Assembly: GCF_910596095.1 (NCBI RefSeq)
Contig: NC_056550.1
Location: 17,640,501 to 17,704,500, forward strand
Length of the DNA stretch: 64,000 bases
Direction: 5' to 3'
Source: Thunnus maccoyii
Lineage: Eukaryota > Chordata > Actinopteri > Scombriformes > Scombridae
Below are positions 41,148 through 54,223 of the stretch, in pieces. Below the pieces are notes generated by a model, which was not told the origin of the DNA, ran no database searches, and saw only the letters and a list, made by a program, of their open reading frames with translations. How positions within the stretch are numbered: the first letter of the stretch is position 1; every line of letters starts with the position of its first letter. The translations under genes and the position numbers were made by a program.

Positions 41148-42233
41148 ATAGGCCCTAGGTGCTAGACTTTGTCCATCTCACTGAAATGCTTCTGTGAATT
41201 GTTTGATGTGCATCAATCTATTTGTCATAAAGTCTTGTAACATGACATTTTTGAGAATGTTTTCGACTCTAAATGATTTCGGTAGGCTTGAGTAATTATT
41301 TTTGGCAGTCTCTTAATGTAAATGAGATCAAACGCAGGATACCTTTTTGAATGTCTTGAATTGTCTGATGGAGATGTTTCATTGCTGTTTGGAAACATGA
41401 TGTGTATTTTTTATTATACATGTTTCTCTGGTGAGCTCGGTTTTTCTTGCATGTGGTAAAGCAACCCAACGGCAAGACATCTCCTGGACCTGAGACATGT
41501 TTAAGAAACCATTGTTTCCACACCCCGACAGTCTCTGCTGTTTAACCTTTTTTGATTTTGTTAGAGCATCACATTAAACAATGCAGTGGATCACCAACCA
41601 ACTTAGCGAAGCACACGGCACACCGTTTTCAAATCTCCTATTTAACTGATTTGTGCTAATTCTTTGAAACTTTTAAGACAACACTGTAATGCTTTTGACG
41701 AGAGCACATGTAATATCTTTGGTCTTTATGTTCTGACAAATGACTAAATCAGAGTTGGTGGGTAGACGGCAATGCCACCTGATCCACTTCAGACACTGAG
41801 GCCATTACAATGCTTTATTTTTGTTTCCCATACACAACGTCTTGTCATTTGTCTTTAATTCTTTTCTATCAGCACTATCAACTGCTCTCTGCTCATTTGA
41901 GTTTTTCTCCTGTGTTTGCCTTCTATTTTCATCAAGTTTCCACATTCAGACATAACACTTTTTACATCTGAGATGTTTTGCGTTCATTTTTCTAATTGTA
42001 TTTTCAAAAAAAAGGAAAAAAAAAAAGAAAAAACAACATTAATCTTTTCCTCATGACCTGGGTACAGTGATTGTGTAGTCTATTGTACCTTTTGGGAAAC
42101 AATACTGTATATCCTTGCCTTTGACAGTCTTAACTATCTTACCCTCTGGAGAACTTGACAGATACCCTTAGAACACAATGAGTATGTTAAAAAAAATATA
42201 CATAAAGTAATATTTTGCAAAATGTATCATTCC

Positions 42234-42239
42234 AATAAA
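42234..42239 (+). promoter_or_regulatory. candidate poly(A) signal of prkaca
   Basis: AATAAA followed by a T-rich stretch and TGT-containing sequence downstream, about 2.9 kb after the stop codon. Confidence 0.55.
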
Positions 42240-43791
42240 GTTTTACTTGTTAAGACTAATATGTCTGGGGTTATATGTAAGCTCTCACTTCACCTTGCAC
42301 AATGTTACACCTTGTCACATTAAAAAAAAATAATAGAGTTTTTATGTAACATGCAAATCTCAAGAAGATATTTTGCAGTTTCAGGCTATCTCAAGGCTGG
42401 ATCAGAGGAACATGTTGGTAGGTGACGAAGGAAGATGTATTTTTCACTGTCCTTTCGGTTATTGTGAGCGAGTTAAGAGGCTGGCAGGCGCAACTGAATA
42501 ATGCAGGTTTGTGTTCATTCTGTCACAGCACGGGATCAATTACCAGCCAGCTTTCAGCACCCTTACTAAACTTATCCACCACCCCTCGGTACACTCCTTT
42601 TTGGGATTGCATCAATTATAATGTGAAGGACCCTTTGAGCCTTGCAGATGGTTGGGAAGCAATTAAGACAAAGTTAAAGACCTTACAAATCAGTCAAAGA
42701 TAGTAATATTAGACACTGAACAGACTATAAATGAGTACATCAGTGCGAGAAATAGATGTGAAAAAATTATATTATAAAAATGGATCCAAACAAAGGCTTT
42801 AAAGGCCTCCTTAGTCACTTTTGTAATACATATTACAGCTATGGTTATCATAACTGATAATAGAGATAAACAGTTTTCTGCATCAGAAAATGATTAAGCA
42901 CAGTACAGCTGCTTAATGTTATTGCACAAGTACCCTTTTGTTAACAATACTATCAAAGACTGATTTCAATGGAAAATCGAATTTAGGATTTAAAATACAG
43001 TTTGTAAAAGGGTGATTCTGTTTTCAATTCGGGATTGTAATAGAGTTTTAATTTATTGCTTTTTTATTGGATTCAATAATTCTGTACAATAGTTTTACAT
43101 TAATGTAGTCATTTTTCTATTGTTTCATTTTCCTATTGTCCACTTTAACATCAGTTAATTAATTGTTAGGCTATATAGTTTCATTTAGTGATTACAATAT
43201 CTGTAATCTGATATTTTCCTGGCTGTTCTTATATCATTCTGAGGGTGTTGAACCCAAAATGCTCGGTAAAACGTTTGAAGATTCTCAGTCATCCAGATCA
43301 TCTTCAGACATTTATCGATAGGGGCAGAAAATGGAGCCCAAAATTCCCAGCTACGCCCCTGCTTCTTCAACGTGCTCGTGTGAGGCTGGTTGGCTTAACT
43401 ACAGAAAACGGAGTACATGTGATCTAGCTTCAGTTAATCTATGGCTGAACCTGACTAGTTATTAGTCCTTTACATTCAGCCTTTCTCCTTTCCACATTTC
43501 ACACCTAGCACCAGGGCGCACATGGGAGCCGAGTGCACGCGCGCTCGTTCTCGCCCCAGGACTGCAAATTCCACCTTAAAAACCCCTTCTCGAGTGAAAC
43601 TTTTGGCTTGAACTCAGTCGGTCCACCTTAAGCGCACACGCAAACGCAGGCAGGCGTACAGCGAGGTTTCCGCTTCTCAGTTGGGCTCGGACCGCGGCTC
43701 ACGAAAAAACACCGTTTGTAACGCACAAGGTTGACGCACTAAAGGTAAGAAAAAAGCAAGCAAAGCAACCGAGCAGTAAAAGAAAAAAAAG

Positions 43792-46700
43792 ATGTCTGAA
43801 TCCAAGTACCGCGAGTGGATACTAGACACTATCGACTCGCTGCGGTCGCGAAAAGCCCGACCGGACTTGGAGAGGATTTGCCGAATGGTCCGGAGACGAC
43901 ACGGGTCCGAGCCCGACCGAACCTGCGCAGAACTGGAGAAACTGATCCAGGAACAAACCGTGCTGAAAGTTAACTACAAGGGCTCCATTTCGTACCGAAA
44001 CGCCGCCAAGGTTCAGCGGAGGAGCAGAAAAAAAGACGATGTAACGTTAACGACGGCCGGGAGAAGGAACGCGGTGGAAGAAGCCAGTCACTCTGACTTG
44101 AGCAACGGGGACAGCGCGGTCGGTCCGGCTGACCAGGACGAGGAGGATTTGGAGGTATGTGACGGTTGATGCGAGGGGGGCACGTTTAACCGGCTCACGT
44201 CTCATTGTCACATCACACCACATTAACAGGTGGAGAGAAAAAAAACAAGGTAGGGGCTAACTGTGTGCGGTTTGCCAAAAAAATAACGTCTTTTTTGTTT
44301 CTACACGGGGGAGTGGTGAGGGGAGTGATTTGCAAGTGCACCCAAAACTGCCGCAGACGGGGAGCGGCGGGTTGGTTGGACCCCGCACGAGCGCTACCGA
44401 GGTGGAGAAGAAGAAAAAAAAAACAGAAGGTGCGCGTGAAGTCAAAGTATGGCTTTTTTGTTGCGCTGAGCCGGTTGAAAGGCACTTTAAACGGACGGTG
44501 CGCACGAGCAAACCGGACACGGGAAAAGTTGCACCGTCCTGCCCGTCTTGCAACAACCAGAGCCACCATTATCAGCAGCAGAAAGCGCTTTTCAAGCCTC
44601 AAACTCGGCGTTGAGCGAAGGGGAGGGAGGGAGAGGGAGAGGGAGAGGGGGGCAAGAGATGCGTACACACAGGCCGGAAGCTGAACACATTTTCTTTCAC
44701 AATATTATCATTAAAGCATGCGCTTGACAGTGAGGGTTTTTATTTAGCGATCCAGAAGCGGAAATGTACGTTTGTATGCTCGCTGACTTGTCGATGTGGG
44801 AGTGGATGAAGGGAGGAAAAAAAAAGTCTCAAACACCGCGGATGTACGAGCCTGATGGGGGACGCTGGGACATTGTAGGGTTGTTGATTGTTTATTACGT
44901 GGGGAGCCAAAGGCGGCCAAATAAACACATCATATGTCACCGTAACACATATTCTGTCTGCCTCTGACGAGATCTCACCCCCCTTTTCCCCGTCTGGACT
45001 TAAAAAATGTGCCCATCACTATGTTTCGTCCCGTTAAACCGCAACCAAATCGATGATTATCGGTGCTAAAGTACTTCTAAAGGAGATATGTTCAGTTCAC
45101 GTGTGCAAACTGCGTCTGTTTTTCGAGCGATGGACGATTGCCGACGCAGTGCATAAAGTCGAACCCCTAGATCCATTGTCGGACACGCTGCCAAGCCCGG
45201 TCACGTCTAACGCTTGGTGTCGGCTGCTATGGCCTCTCACGTCCCGTGCAGCATGACATCACTTCTATGTGACTGTCAACTATTTTTTGACAGTATTTTA
45301 AGATGAACCATAGTACTGCAAAGTAATTAAATATCAAGGAACCGGTAACACTGAGACCTGAATGTAAACGACCGCAAGCTTGGCGGATGCGCCTGTCCGA
45401 TTTGGGTTAAGCTGAGATCAAACTGACTTTGTTCTCTGAAAGGCGTGTGTCGCTACAAAAACAAACGCGTTTGATTACTTTGCGCTGAATGCTTTTTGGG
45501 GCTTGTTATCCAGGTTTTACCTGAATACGATCGGGTCAAATGTAGACAGTGACGTGTCCGATAACGGACTCATTTGCGTTACTCTTTCTGCTCCGTCGCT
45601 TTTACTGTAATTCGTTGACTGTGTTCTTGTGCAGAGTCAAAGTAGACTGAGACTGGTGCTCGCTCGCATCGGAGTGTGCAGCCGTCGATATAAAGTCGGT
45701 TTCATCTGTGCTTGCTGCGGCTCGGCCCCGGGAAGCGCACCGTTAAAGACCACAGACACAATGGCGAGGTCCTTACCGCGGCTCCCCAACTCCATGCGCA
45801 CTTTGGAGGAAATTTGAGAAAAACAAAAAAAAACGCCTCCCATCGGCCCTTTCTACGCTCTCGTGTGTTAAAATTATCAATCAAGAAGGCCTCTAAAGAC
45901 AGGGACGCACCGAGCACATCGGCTGTTTTTTATTTTTTTATGAGCTGAGATGAAAATGATGCTGGATTGAGATCCTCGGGGGCATGATGTTTTTTGTGAC
46001 GGTGTCTCGGTGAAAGTTATGTGAAATGCAGTGGTGCGATGGGTGAATGCCATTCAAGCGGCTTTTTTACAGGAGCGGGGCGGGCTTACAGTGCGCTCTT
46101 GTGCTCGACTGCTGGGTCTTGGACACGCAGTCGCACACAAGGTAATTTTTTTTTTTTTTTTTTTTACTCAGGGGCGCCGTCGACGAAACCCCACAACGAA
46201 AGGAATGAGTGCTCATGTTAAAACTAGTTACATCCATTCAGACAACATTGTATTCCCGTGTTTAACTGCGTGGAAACGCGTTTGTGGTGGAGGGGCTCTC
46301 GGTCTGTCTGCGGAGTGAACACTGCACCGCGGAAAAGGGGGACTGAGGCATTCAAAGGCAATAATTTACCACCACAGCGGTCAAATTGCGACATCTGTAT
46401 GAACATGTTTCCATGTGACACGCTCAGCCTACAATTAGTAGTCAGTCATGACAACAATTCCCTGTAACCTTTGCGGGATTGTCAGCTTTTTAAGTTGTTG
46501 TCAAATAATGAACTTAATTGTTGATAGTGGCTTTTCTTCCACTGAAATAAACGTGTTTCTTATCCTCTCAAGCTTATTGTCCTTACTGATACAAGCACAG
46601 ATTAGGACATACTTGATGTATGTATAATTCTGCACCCACCCCACCTTTTTGTTTGGTTGCTTTTTTTCAAATAATACATCATGTAATGATTGTAAAAGAG

Positions 46701-49141
46701 CCTCTTATAAAATATAATGGGATGGGGATTTTATGCTCTGGTTTTGCAGGCAGACACCTCTATGGCTATGGACACAGACAGTAATGCAGATGAGGAGGGG
46801 GCCGATGAGAGCCGGGATGGGCAGGACGGACCCTCTCCTGTGCGCACGTATGAAGATGCCGCCGTGCACTGTGCCTCTGAGCGAGCTGTCTCTGCTCCCT
46901 GCTCTCCCTCTGGCACCCGGCCTGGCCCTGGCCCTGGCCCTGGCGGCGTCCCTAGCTCGGGTCTGGACTGTGCCTCTCTCCAAAGGGCTGGTGCAAGGCC
47001 CAGCTCCTTGCCCCCCTCCAGCCCCAGGGCCCTCGCACACAATGACTGGGCTTATAGTTCTGCTGTCTGCCCAGTGGAGCGCCAGCACCCAGGAATGCAG
47101 AGAGACAAAGGTATCCACACTGCTAGAGACAGTCTAATATGCACGCCCGATATAATGGAGCACTCTAATATTGTTTCATGTGGAAGCTTCGTGCTTAGGT
47201 TTTGCACTGGATATGAAATGGAGATACAAGCCTTTAACCATCTAGATGATTAACTGCTGGGTGACATTGTTGTTGACAGTAGAAATGCCGTGGTTAATGT
47301 CAGCCAGAGACAGAGTTGCAGGAGAAATAATACATTTCCACGGTATAGCGATGCTGCTTCTGCAGTTAGAAGTGTAGGCATCCTTTGGCTTGTTTGTACC
47401 AGTTATTCAGGTTTAATAAACAGACATAAAAGAACATTCAGCTGCTTTAGTTTTTGATTAGCATTAGAATTTGCCATGAATAAAGTCAGGTGTGGACAAT
47501 ATGGATTATATCAGTGTATTATGTAAATGGTCTCCTCTCATGTGTGTTAGCAGCAGTCATGAAGCCAGCAGTCCACTCTGTAACTATCAGCCCATGTGCT
47601 TTAAAGAACAACGTGAAGAAGGAGGATGAAGGCAAGGCGGAGGATAGTGGCCTTTTGCCTGACCAGTTGGTACCAGACTATGCAGCACGACTGGTAATTG
47701 GCCCATGTTCCTTTTGTGACAAATAATACCACCTGTATTTCTGCCGCTTCTTTGATCTTTCTGCTTTCTACGTGACATTTTCATGTTTGACTTGTTTTGT
47801 TTTGTTTTGTTTGGCCAACAGGAGGAGAGCAGGAATGTATCGGATGGGAGATCACAGACACTGTCTTTGCTATCTGACAACTGTGAGTTACATAGTTTCT
47901 TGTTTTTTAAGAAGCTGCTGTGTGACCTGCATCTGTTCATTCTCATTCTGGGAAATGGCTCCCAATAAAACACACGCAATGTTAAAGGAATTAACTAATG
48001 ACAGCTTGTATTTCAAAGACTATTATTTGGCCTTCTCTTGTTCTTGCCTGGAGGCTTGCTGAAGATTTTTTGAATGCTTGACAAGCTTGTCCTGCGACCT
48101 TTCAACCAGGTAGCACTAGGGATTTAACGGTTCATGTGTTTGTCCCGCATTGTCGGTACATGATGTTCGGTTTGATATGTGATTTTCCTCAGTTTAGTAT
48201 GCTCCCTGACCTAAACAATTACAGTCAAAATAGTTTAATAATCCTCTTACTCACACATGCGAAACAATAATTCTAGTGCTTGATATATGCTAGCCGGCTT
48301 AGCCAAGTTACCTTGGTTACCCGTGCTCATGTAGCGTCTCTGCTGTCATTATTATTAAAATACGCACTCTCTGTAGTGAAACTATATCGCGTCTCCCCGT
48401 CCCCCTCCTCTCTCTGTGACGGTCGACTTTTCACTCCGCCTTTGAGTAAACAAATTTGATTTCTGACGTGGTCACACAGCACGTCGTAAGAACCGGTTCT
48501 CAGTGACCATAAATCACCATAAAACAGCTGTCAGCAGGTGTTCTGACTCCTTGCGGGAAACAGAAGGGTTGTTTTCCTTTTTCACTGCAGCACAATTAAA
48601 CTGTCTCAGTAATAGTTTTGTCCAATGAGCAGTTGTTGGATGTTTACATTTTCCAAAATGAAGGACCAAAGGAATCATTTTCTTCCTTTCTTTTTCCTGC
48701 TTTACCGAAAGTATACCGAACCGTGACCCTAAAAACGAGCTGTGGATTTTGTGTGCTGTTACACCCCTACGTAGCACTCATTTTGGTTGTTGGAAGTTGT
48801 TGCTGATAATATGCTGCCCTTTTGCAATGCTGCACTATTGACAGCAGTGGCTTGTAAATGTGGGAATCTGGAGACTTGATACAGTTTGATCTAGTTTTGA
48901 CCTTGATGCGTTATGATTTTCATTCGAGGAAAATCTCTACACGACCACATTATAAATATAAAACTGCAGAGGGTTTCTAAAAGCTGCTTTTAAGTGCTGC
49001 TTGGTTGATACTGTATGTACTATATGTTTACACTTACAGATGGTTCTTAATAATTCAGTAATCATCTTCTTCATATTTTATGTTATGTCTGTATTTGCAT
49101 ATATGCCAGGCAACATGAACATTTCAGATGTTTGTATGGAT

Positions 49142-49181
<40 letters not shown>

Positions 49182-52100
49182 TAATAAACTTTGTTTGTAT
49201 AGCATCTTTCATACAGGAAATGAAGCTCAAAGTGCTTCACAACAAAGAAATTACATGCACCAAGTGCTTCATGTGAAAAAAGACATAAAAGGAACATAAA
49301 AACATTAATGGAACATAAAATGGAACATAAAACCCACTTGGTAATAATAAAAATAAGATAAAAAATAAAGTGAAAATAGAATGCATAAAATCAAGTAAAA
49401 TACAACATTTTGAAAGAAGCATAAGTGGTAAGCAAGGTGCACAAAATAATTTCAGGCCTGTATCAAGAAAGTCATAGCTAGTTAAAGGCTAAAGTGAAGA
49501 CATAAGTTTTCAGCTTTCTTTTAAAGGTATTTGGCGAGCTGGTTTCCCTGATATCTATCGGTAGTGTGTTCCATAGCTTTGGGGCGTAATTGACAAAGGC
49601 TGCATCCCCGATTTTCTTTCAGTGCTTGCTGGGAACCTCCAGTAAACCAGCAGCAGATGATCGCAGAAGGCATATAGTTAACAAGGGAGTTAGCAGTGTA
49701 GCTTGGTCCTAGCCAATTAAGGGCTTTTGTATATAAGGATGAGGACCTTAAAATCAATTCTAAATGTTACAGGAAGCCAGTGCAGAGCAGGTAAAACTAG
49801 ACTAGTGTGCTCTCTCCTCTTGGTTCTGGTTAATAGCCAAGCTGCAGAGTTTTGAATGAGCCGAAGTCTCTCAGTGTTTTTTTGGGGGGTTTTTGTCGGG
49901 AGGCCAGTAAAAAGTGCGTTACAATAATCAAGTCGGCTTGACATGAAGGCATGAATCAGTTTTTCAGCATCTCTTTGATTTATGAATGGTCGAACTTTTG
50001 CTATATTTTGGAGGTGGAAAATTAGGTTTTCATCACCTTGTTAATGTGTGACCTGAAGTTTAGATCTGAATCTAAGACATAACCAAGACTTGTAACCTCA
50101 AATTTAATCCAGGGAGGTAATTTCCCCAGATGATTATACAGCATTTCTCTTTTTGTTTTAGGGCCGACTTGTAAGATTTTCAGTTTTATCCTTGTTAAAC
50201 TTTAAGAAATTATTGTTCATCCATTTATTTATTGCTAGAAGACAGGTAGTAATGGAGTGCATAGCTGCAGCATCATTTGGTTCAGCAGAGATGTACAGCA
50301 GTTTGTCATCCACATAACTATGGAAACATTCATTGTGCTCTCTGTTGATGTCACCAAGTGGCAGCATGTATTGTGAGAATAATTATGGACCAAGGCAGCT
50401 CCCTGGTGCATGTCAATGTTCCTCAGACACATGATCTCCAAGACTGACATAAGCTTTCTCTCTTTGATGTATGTTTTTGAGCCAGTTTAACACACAGTCA
50501 GAAAGACCGAACAACTCTTCAAGACAATCGATTAGAATATCACGGTCAATCCTATCAAACGCTGCGCTTTGGTCTAAGAAGACAAAGATTGAGACCTTAC
50601 TTTCGTCAGAGTTTAGTCTGAGATCACTGATTATTTTAAGAAGAGCAGTTTCAGTGCTGTGCTATGTTCTAAAGCCTGACTGAAATTCCTACAGGATGTT
50701 GTTTTCTTTAAGAAAGGAGTTTATTTGCACTGAAACTATATTTGCAAGTATCTTACTAATGAATGGAAGGTTGGATATTGGCCTATAGCTGGTCAGTGCA
50801 TCACCATCTTGGTTGGGTTTCTTTAGTGAGGGTTTTATAACAGCTGTTTTGAAGGCATCTGGAAAGATGCCTGTTTGAAGAGATGTATTTATAATTTTCA
50901 GGACATGACTTGAAACACTGTTGAACACCCGCTTTTTAATGAAAAAGTTACTAGAGGTAAAGTTTCCAGCCTCCACATCAGTTGCTGAGGGTTCAGTTCC
51001 CAGTAGTGGTTTCTCTAGTTTGCTTGTGTACACCACCCATGAACATAAATTTCAGTTTGCAGAAACCTAAAGAGCTTGTCTCTTTGAAAATTTGACATGC
51101 TGGCTTTTAACAGAAGAAAAGTAGTCATAGATTTTCCCTCTTTAGTGAAACATTACTAAGAGACCTCCAAGCAAATGACTAACATGGCAAATCAGAAACA
51201 AACAACACTAAAATGTTTTTACCACCGCACAGGTACTATGCCTATGTGCTGTACTTGTGCTGGGTCAGGATGTGGTTTGGCTAGGAGGAGCAGTAGTACC
51301 CGTCTGAAAATGGTGGCCTCAGCTAAACATTGACCCTGCACATTTCTTATTCATTTACATTTATAACAACAGTCCTGCTAGAATCCTGTGAAAGTAGGCT
51401 GGTATAGGAAGGGTGCTGTATCAACACTCATTCACGGTAACGTAACTGTACTGAACCATGAACAAAATCTAATAGAAAAACATCCTGTGCCGTGACAGTA
51501 GAGGCCTCAGTGCAGCATACTAGTACCATGGAAAAAGCGTCAGTTTCATTTCATCACAACTCCGTAAAGGATATGAGGCGGCACATATAAAACTCTTTTT
51601 TTTTTTTTTTTTGCACGTTGATGCAGAATTGGAAAAAGTTAGAATCATGGCTCTCACATAAACTTTATTTCTGCACCACTAGTGAGCAATATGAGTGGAG
51701 CTCACCCTGAGTTTTTGCATTTCATATATAAAACAGTAGTTTGTGTTTTTATGAATGATTTGGGGCCACTAGGTAGCATACTCGAGCCGTTCATTGCAGA
51801 AAGACAGAGCATAATGGCTTTTGACATGAAAAGTAATAAGCTCTAAGAAGACATTAATGTTCCCCTCGCACTATCCTGTTCTCACTTTCCAGGAAATACG
51901 GATGTGTTTCGCCTACACGTTGTCAAAGTGTCACATTAATAAAAACCAGTGAAATCTACTATGCAGTGTCCTCGTGATCATTAAAGAAACACTGCAGACA
52001 ACATGAAGTTAATCAAGGAATTCCCCAGCAGATATCATGATATCCATTAAATCAGTGTCTCTATCGTTGTAAAATCTGATGAACATTTATAATAATTTAG

Positions 52101-52988
52101 CTTCCGTTTTGTTCACAGGTACATTTAAGAAGAAGATAGATATATCATCCTTCACAGCAGCTGAAGACAGTCTTCTGAATGGTGGTAAAAGTGATGATAT
52201 GTGAGTATTATGTGTTTTTTATTTTGCATTCTTTTGTAAATGTTCCTCTACTTCTCCACAGTGATGTGATACATCTTTTTCACCAGTCTCAAATAGTAAA
52301 TGTACATATTACTGAGGGACAGACACATAAGAAAAAATCCAAATAACTACACAGGCTTCCTAAATGTTGGAAAAAAACAAAATAAGTGAGACATTACCTG
52401 CTTGTGTGGTCGTTGTTTTTGACTCTTTTTCATCTGATCTCTCTCCAGCTCTGTGAAGAAGGAGAAGATGAGTCAGAACTTGTTGCAGTGGACTGTGGCA
52501 GATGTGGCCAGTTATTTTTCAGCTGCAGGCTTTCCAGAGCAGGCTGTGGCATTTCGAACACAGGTTGGTGCACCACCACAGGCTGCCACAGAGGGCGCTA
52601 CATATACACTGAAAACTAAACTTATGTTCCATCACACAATGCATTTTCAGAGGCAGTTCATAGAAAAATGTGTTGCACCGTCCCAAAAATTTGCATTAGG
52701 ATGTGACAGTTTTATTTGTGTGCATAAACCTGCATGGTAAAAGATGCTAGAAAAGAAAACTGTCTGTCTTGTCTCTTAAAATACAAGCTTTTTCACACAA
52801 TTTTAGAGCTTCAATAGTTTTTTCTCTCCCCCCCCCAACAGGAAATTGATGGAAAGTCCCTTCTCCTAATGCAGCGCAGTGACGTGTTGACCGGTTTGTC
52901 CATCCGACTCGGCCCTGCCCTCAAAATCTACGAGCGCCACGTAAAGGTGCTGCAGAGGACCCACTTCCTGGAATACGAAGACCTCTGA
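43792..52988 (+). CDS. samd1: SAMD1 (atherin), winged-helix and SAM-domain chromatin protein
   Basis: Seven exons: 43792-44154, 46750-47110, 47551-47693, 47822-47882, 52119-52200, 52449-52563 and 52842-52988. They total 909 bp, or 302 residues, all in phase. Exon 1 encodes the SAMD1-type winged helix (about residues 3-73: [20 protein letters not shown] through [16 protein letters not shown]), nearly identical to human and known to bind unmethylated CpG islands. Exon 2 is low-complexity (acidic, then PGPGPG and Ser/Pro-rich). Exons 6 and 7 encode the C-terminal SAM domain ([46 protein letters not shown]), which polymerises. The protein recruits chromatin repressors with L3MBTL3/KDM1A. It is much shorter than human (about 540) because the Pro/Ala-rich middle is missing. 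Exon 3 has tandem acceptors. Intron 4 (4.2 kb) holds a MITE and an L2-like LINE. Confidence 0.95.
48117..48769. mobile_element. hAT-like MITE in samd1 intron 4
   Basis: The left end TAGGGATTTAACGGTTCATG and inward-read right end TAGGGGTGTAACAGCACAC form imperfect inverted repeats. Flanking 8-mers GGTAGCAC (48109-48116) and CGTAGCAC (48770-48777) differ at one position, fitting an 8-bp hAT target duplication. Inner segments such as CGGTTC and GAACCG-like words echo the common fish MITE that begins TAGGGGTGTAACGGT. No transposase was seen. Confidence 0.75.
49141..51050 (-). mobile_element. L2-like LINE, 5' truncated, in samd1 intron 4
   Basis: On the minus strand, reverse-transcriptase pieces appear in the expected order. 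They are [20 protein letters not shown] (near 50.75 kb), the catalytic FHSYVDD (near 50.34 kb), and the downstream [14 protein letters not shown] ... [10 protein letters not shown] ... LHWLPV (49.72-49.94 kb). The last set is typical of the L2/CR1 group in fish. The 3' end carries the CAAAGTGCTTCAC/TTTGTATAGCA-type terminus and an (ATT)n tail (49145-49185). The frame is broken in several places. The endonuclease region is missing, so the copy is 5' truncated and inactive. It lies antisense to samd1. Confidence 0.85.
49143..49187. repeat. (AAT)n microsatellite at the LINE 3' end
   Basis: About 13 AAT units, interrupted once by GAT. It is the tail of the adjacent minus-strand LINE. Confidence 0.9.
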
Positions 52989-54171
52989 AGTGGCGATGCA
53001 TCGTTTGCGCTCACGTGACCCGACAGACAATGCTGCGTTGACCCAAACGTGCATGCACAGTGCCCTCTCCCATCTGGATCCTGCCACCCACCTTCATATA
53101 TATAGTATATGTAGAAGGTGTGTGGAGGGGGAAAGGCTGCGGTGGAATCAACTTTCACTGTGAGAATGACCAGTAACTAAAAGACATTCATCCTACCTCT
53201 CATTATGGTCTTTGGTTTTCAAATGGTTTTTCATTTCACCCACGTACAATTGCACTGTCAAGGGAACGGACTGCTACGTTCAGAGTATGTTTTAAAAAGG
53301 AGGAGCAGTGACCTTTTCTGCAAGAGTAAAAGCTGGATAACGCAGCCAGTGAAGGGGACTGAGTCTCGCACCAAGTGGACCAACTATGGGCAAATGTACC
53401 TATAGAGACATGACTTGCATAGTGCTGTGGCCAAAGCGTTGTCACAGTTTGGGGTCCATAAGAACATGTCGAGGCTCTGAAATTTCTCACTTTATCCTCC
53501 CTGTATCTATTACGGTACGTTCTGTTAGTACAGAAACTGCTCATAAGTCGCACAGATAAACATAAAGCGCATCTGTTGTGCATTTTTCCTTTTCTCATCT
53601 GATGAGTTGGACTAAATGTCATCAAAGTGCTGGGGAAGTCAGACTATCTACATATCTGCAGCAAAAGTCAACAGTCTGATGCCACCAATTGCTGCTGACG
53701 TTGGATTATGCCGTCAGTGTCTCGGACATAACCAATACGATGTACTACTACCTGCTGGCAAGGCAATATGTTGTTGTTTTTTTCTTGTTATATCTTATTT
53801 AGAAATGACTGTGGTCCAACTTAATACAGTTGAATTTTGGGGAACAATTGCAGATATACAGGAAATGTGCGGCCTAGTGGAATTTGCTTTCATACACAAG
53901 CAAAATAAAGTACTTTTGGGGAAATGTTATTGTAATACTGAATATATTGTTTTAAACTTAATACAACTGCTCAGTGCCTGTTTATGGAGCAGATACCTTG
54001 ATCCAATGCAATATTTTATGTTATCATCCATTTATAATTTGTCGAATGTCTATTTGTGTGAAGATATAAGCCAGCCACTTTAATTGTGACATTCCATACG
54101 ATGTAGTCTACATCTCCAATGTATTTCCTCCCCTTTTTATCTGTAACAGTGACACTTCTTCCAGAGTCACA

Positions 54172-54177
54172 AATAAA
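54172..54177 (+). promoter_or_regulatory. candidate poly(A) signal of samd1
   Basis: AATAAA about 1.2 kb after the samd1 stop, followed by a GTTTTGT-rich downstream element. Confidence 0.5.
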
Positions 54178-54217
54178 GCTCATGTCTCTCTGTTCAGTCA
54201 CTTGTTTTGTGATGCAG

Positions 54218-54223
54218 TTTATT
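54218..54223 (-). promoter_or_regulatory. candidate poly(A) signal of tecr
   Basis: AATAAA on the minus strand, about 1.3 kb after the tecr stop. I saw no other minus-strand AATAAA between the stop and this point. Confidence 0.45.

Larger units (their letters stand above)
39360..43791. other. prkaca 3' UTR and samd1 promoter region
   Basis: The prkaca 3' UTR probably extends to AATAAA at 42234-42239, nearly 2.9 kb, as in other vertebrates where it is long. It includes a poly-C tract (41113-41147). The region 43500-43791 is CpG-rich and forms the samd1 promoter and 5' UTR. No further gene is supported. Confidence 0.55.

Noticed and set aside
44205-44684. Overlapping open frames on both strands (up to 159 residues)
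   Set aside because: They lie in the CpG-rich first intron of samd1. Both strands stay open because of base composition, and the peptides are Arg/Ser-rich without any recognisable domain.
46032-46141. Open stretch ending at a good GTAATT donor in samd1 intron 1 ([20 protein letters not shown])
   Set aside because: The acceptor is weak and the entry phase does not match samd1 exon 1; kept only as a note under the samd1 finding.
46705-47137. Additional frames on both strands over samd1 exon 2
   Set aside because: Shadows of the GC-rich, Pro/Gly-rich coding exon; the frame that fits both splice sites and neighbours is the samd1 one.
53616-54083. 155-residue plus-strand frame after samd1
   Set aside because: Lies wholly in the samd1 3' UTR, low-complexity hydrophobic mixture, no family resemblance.
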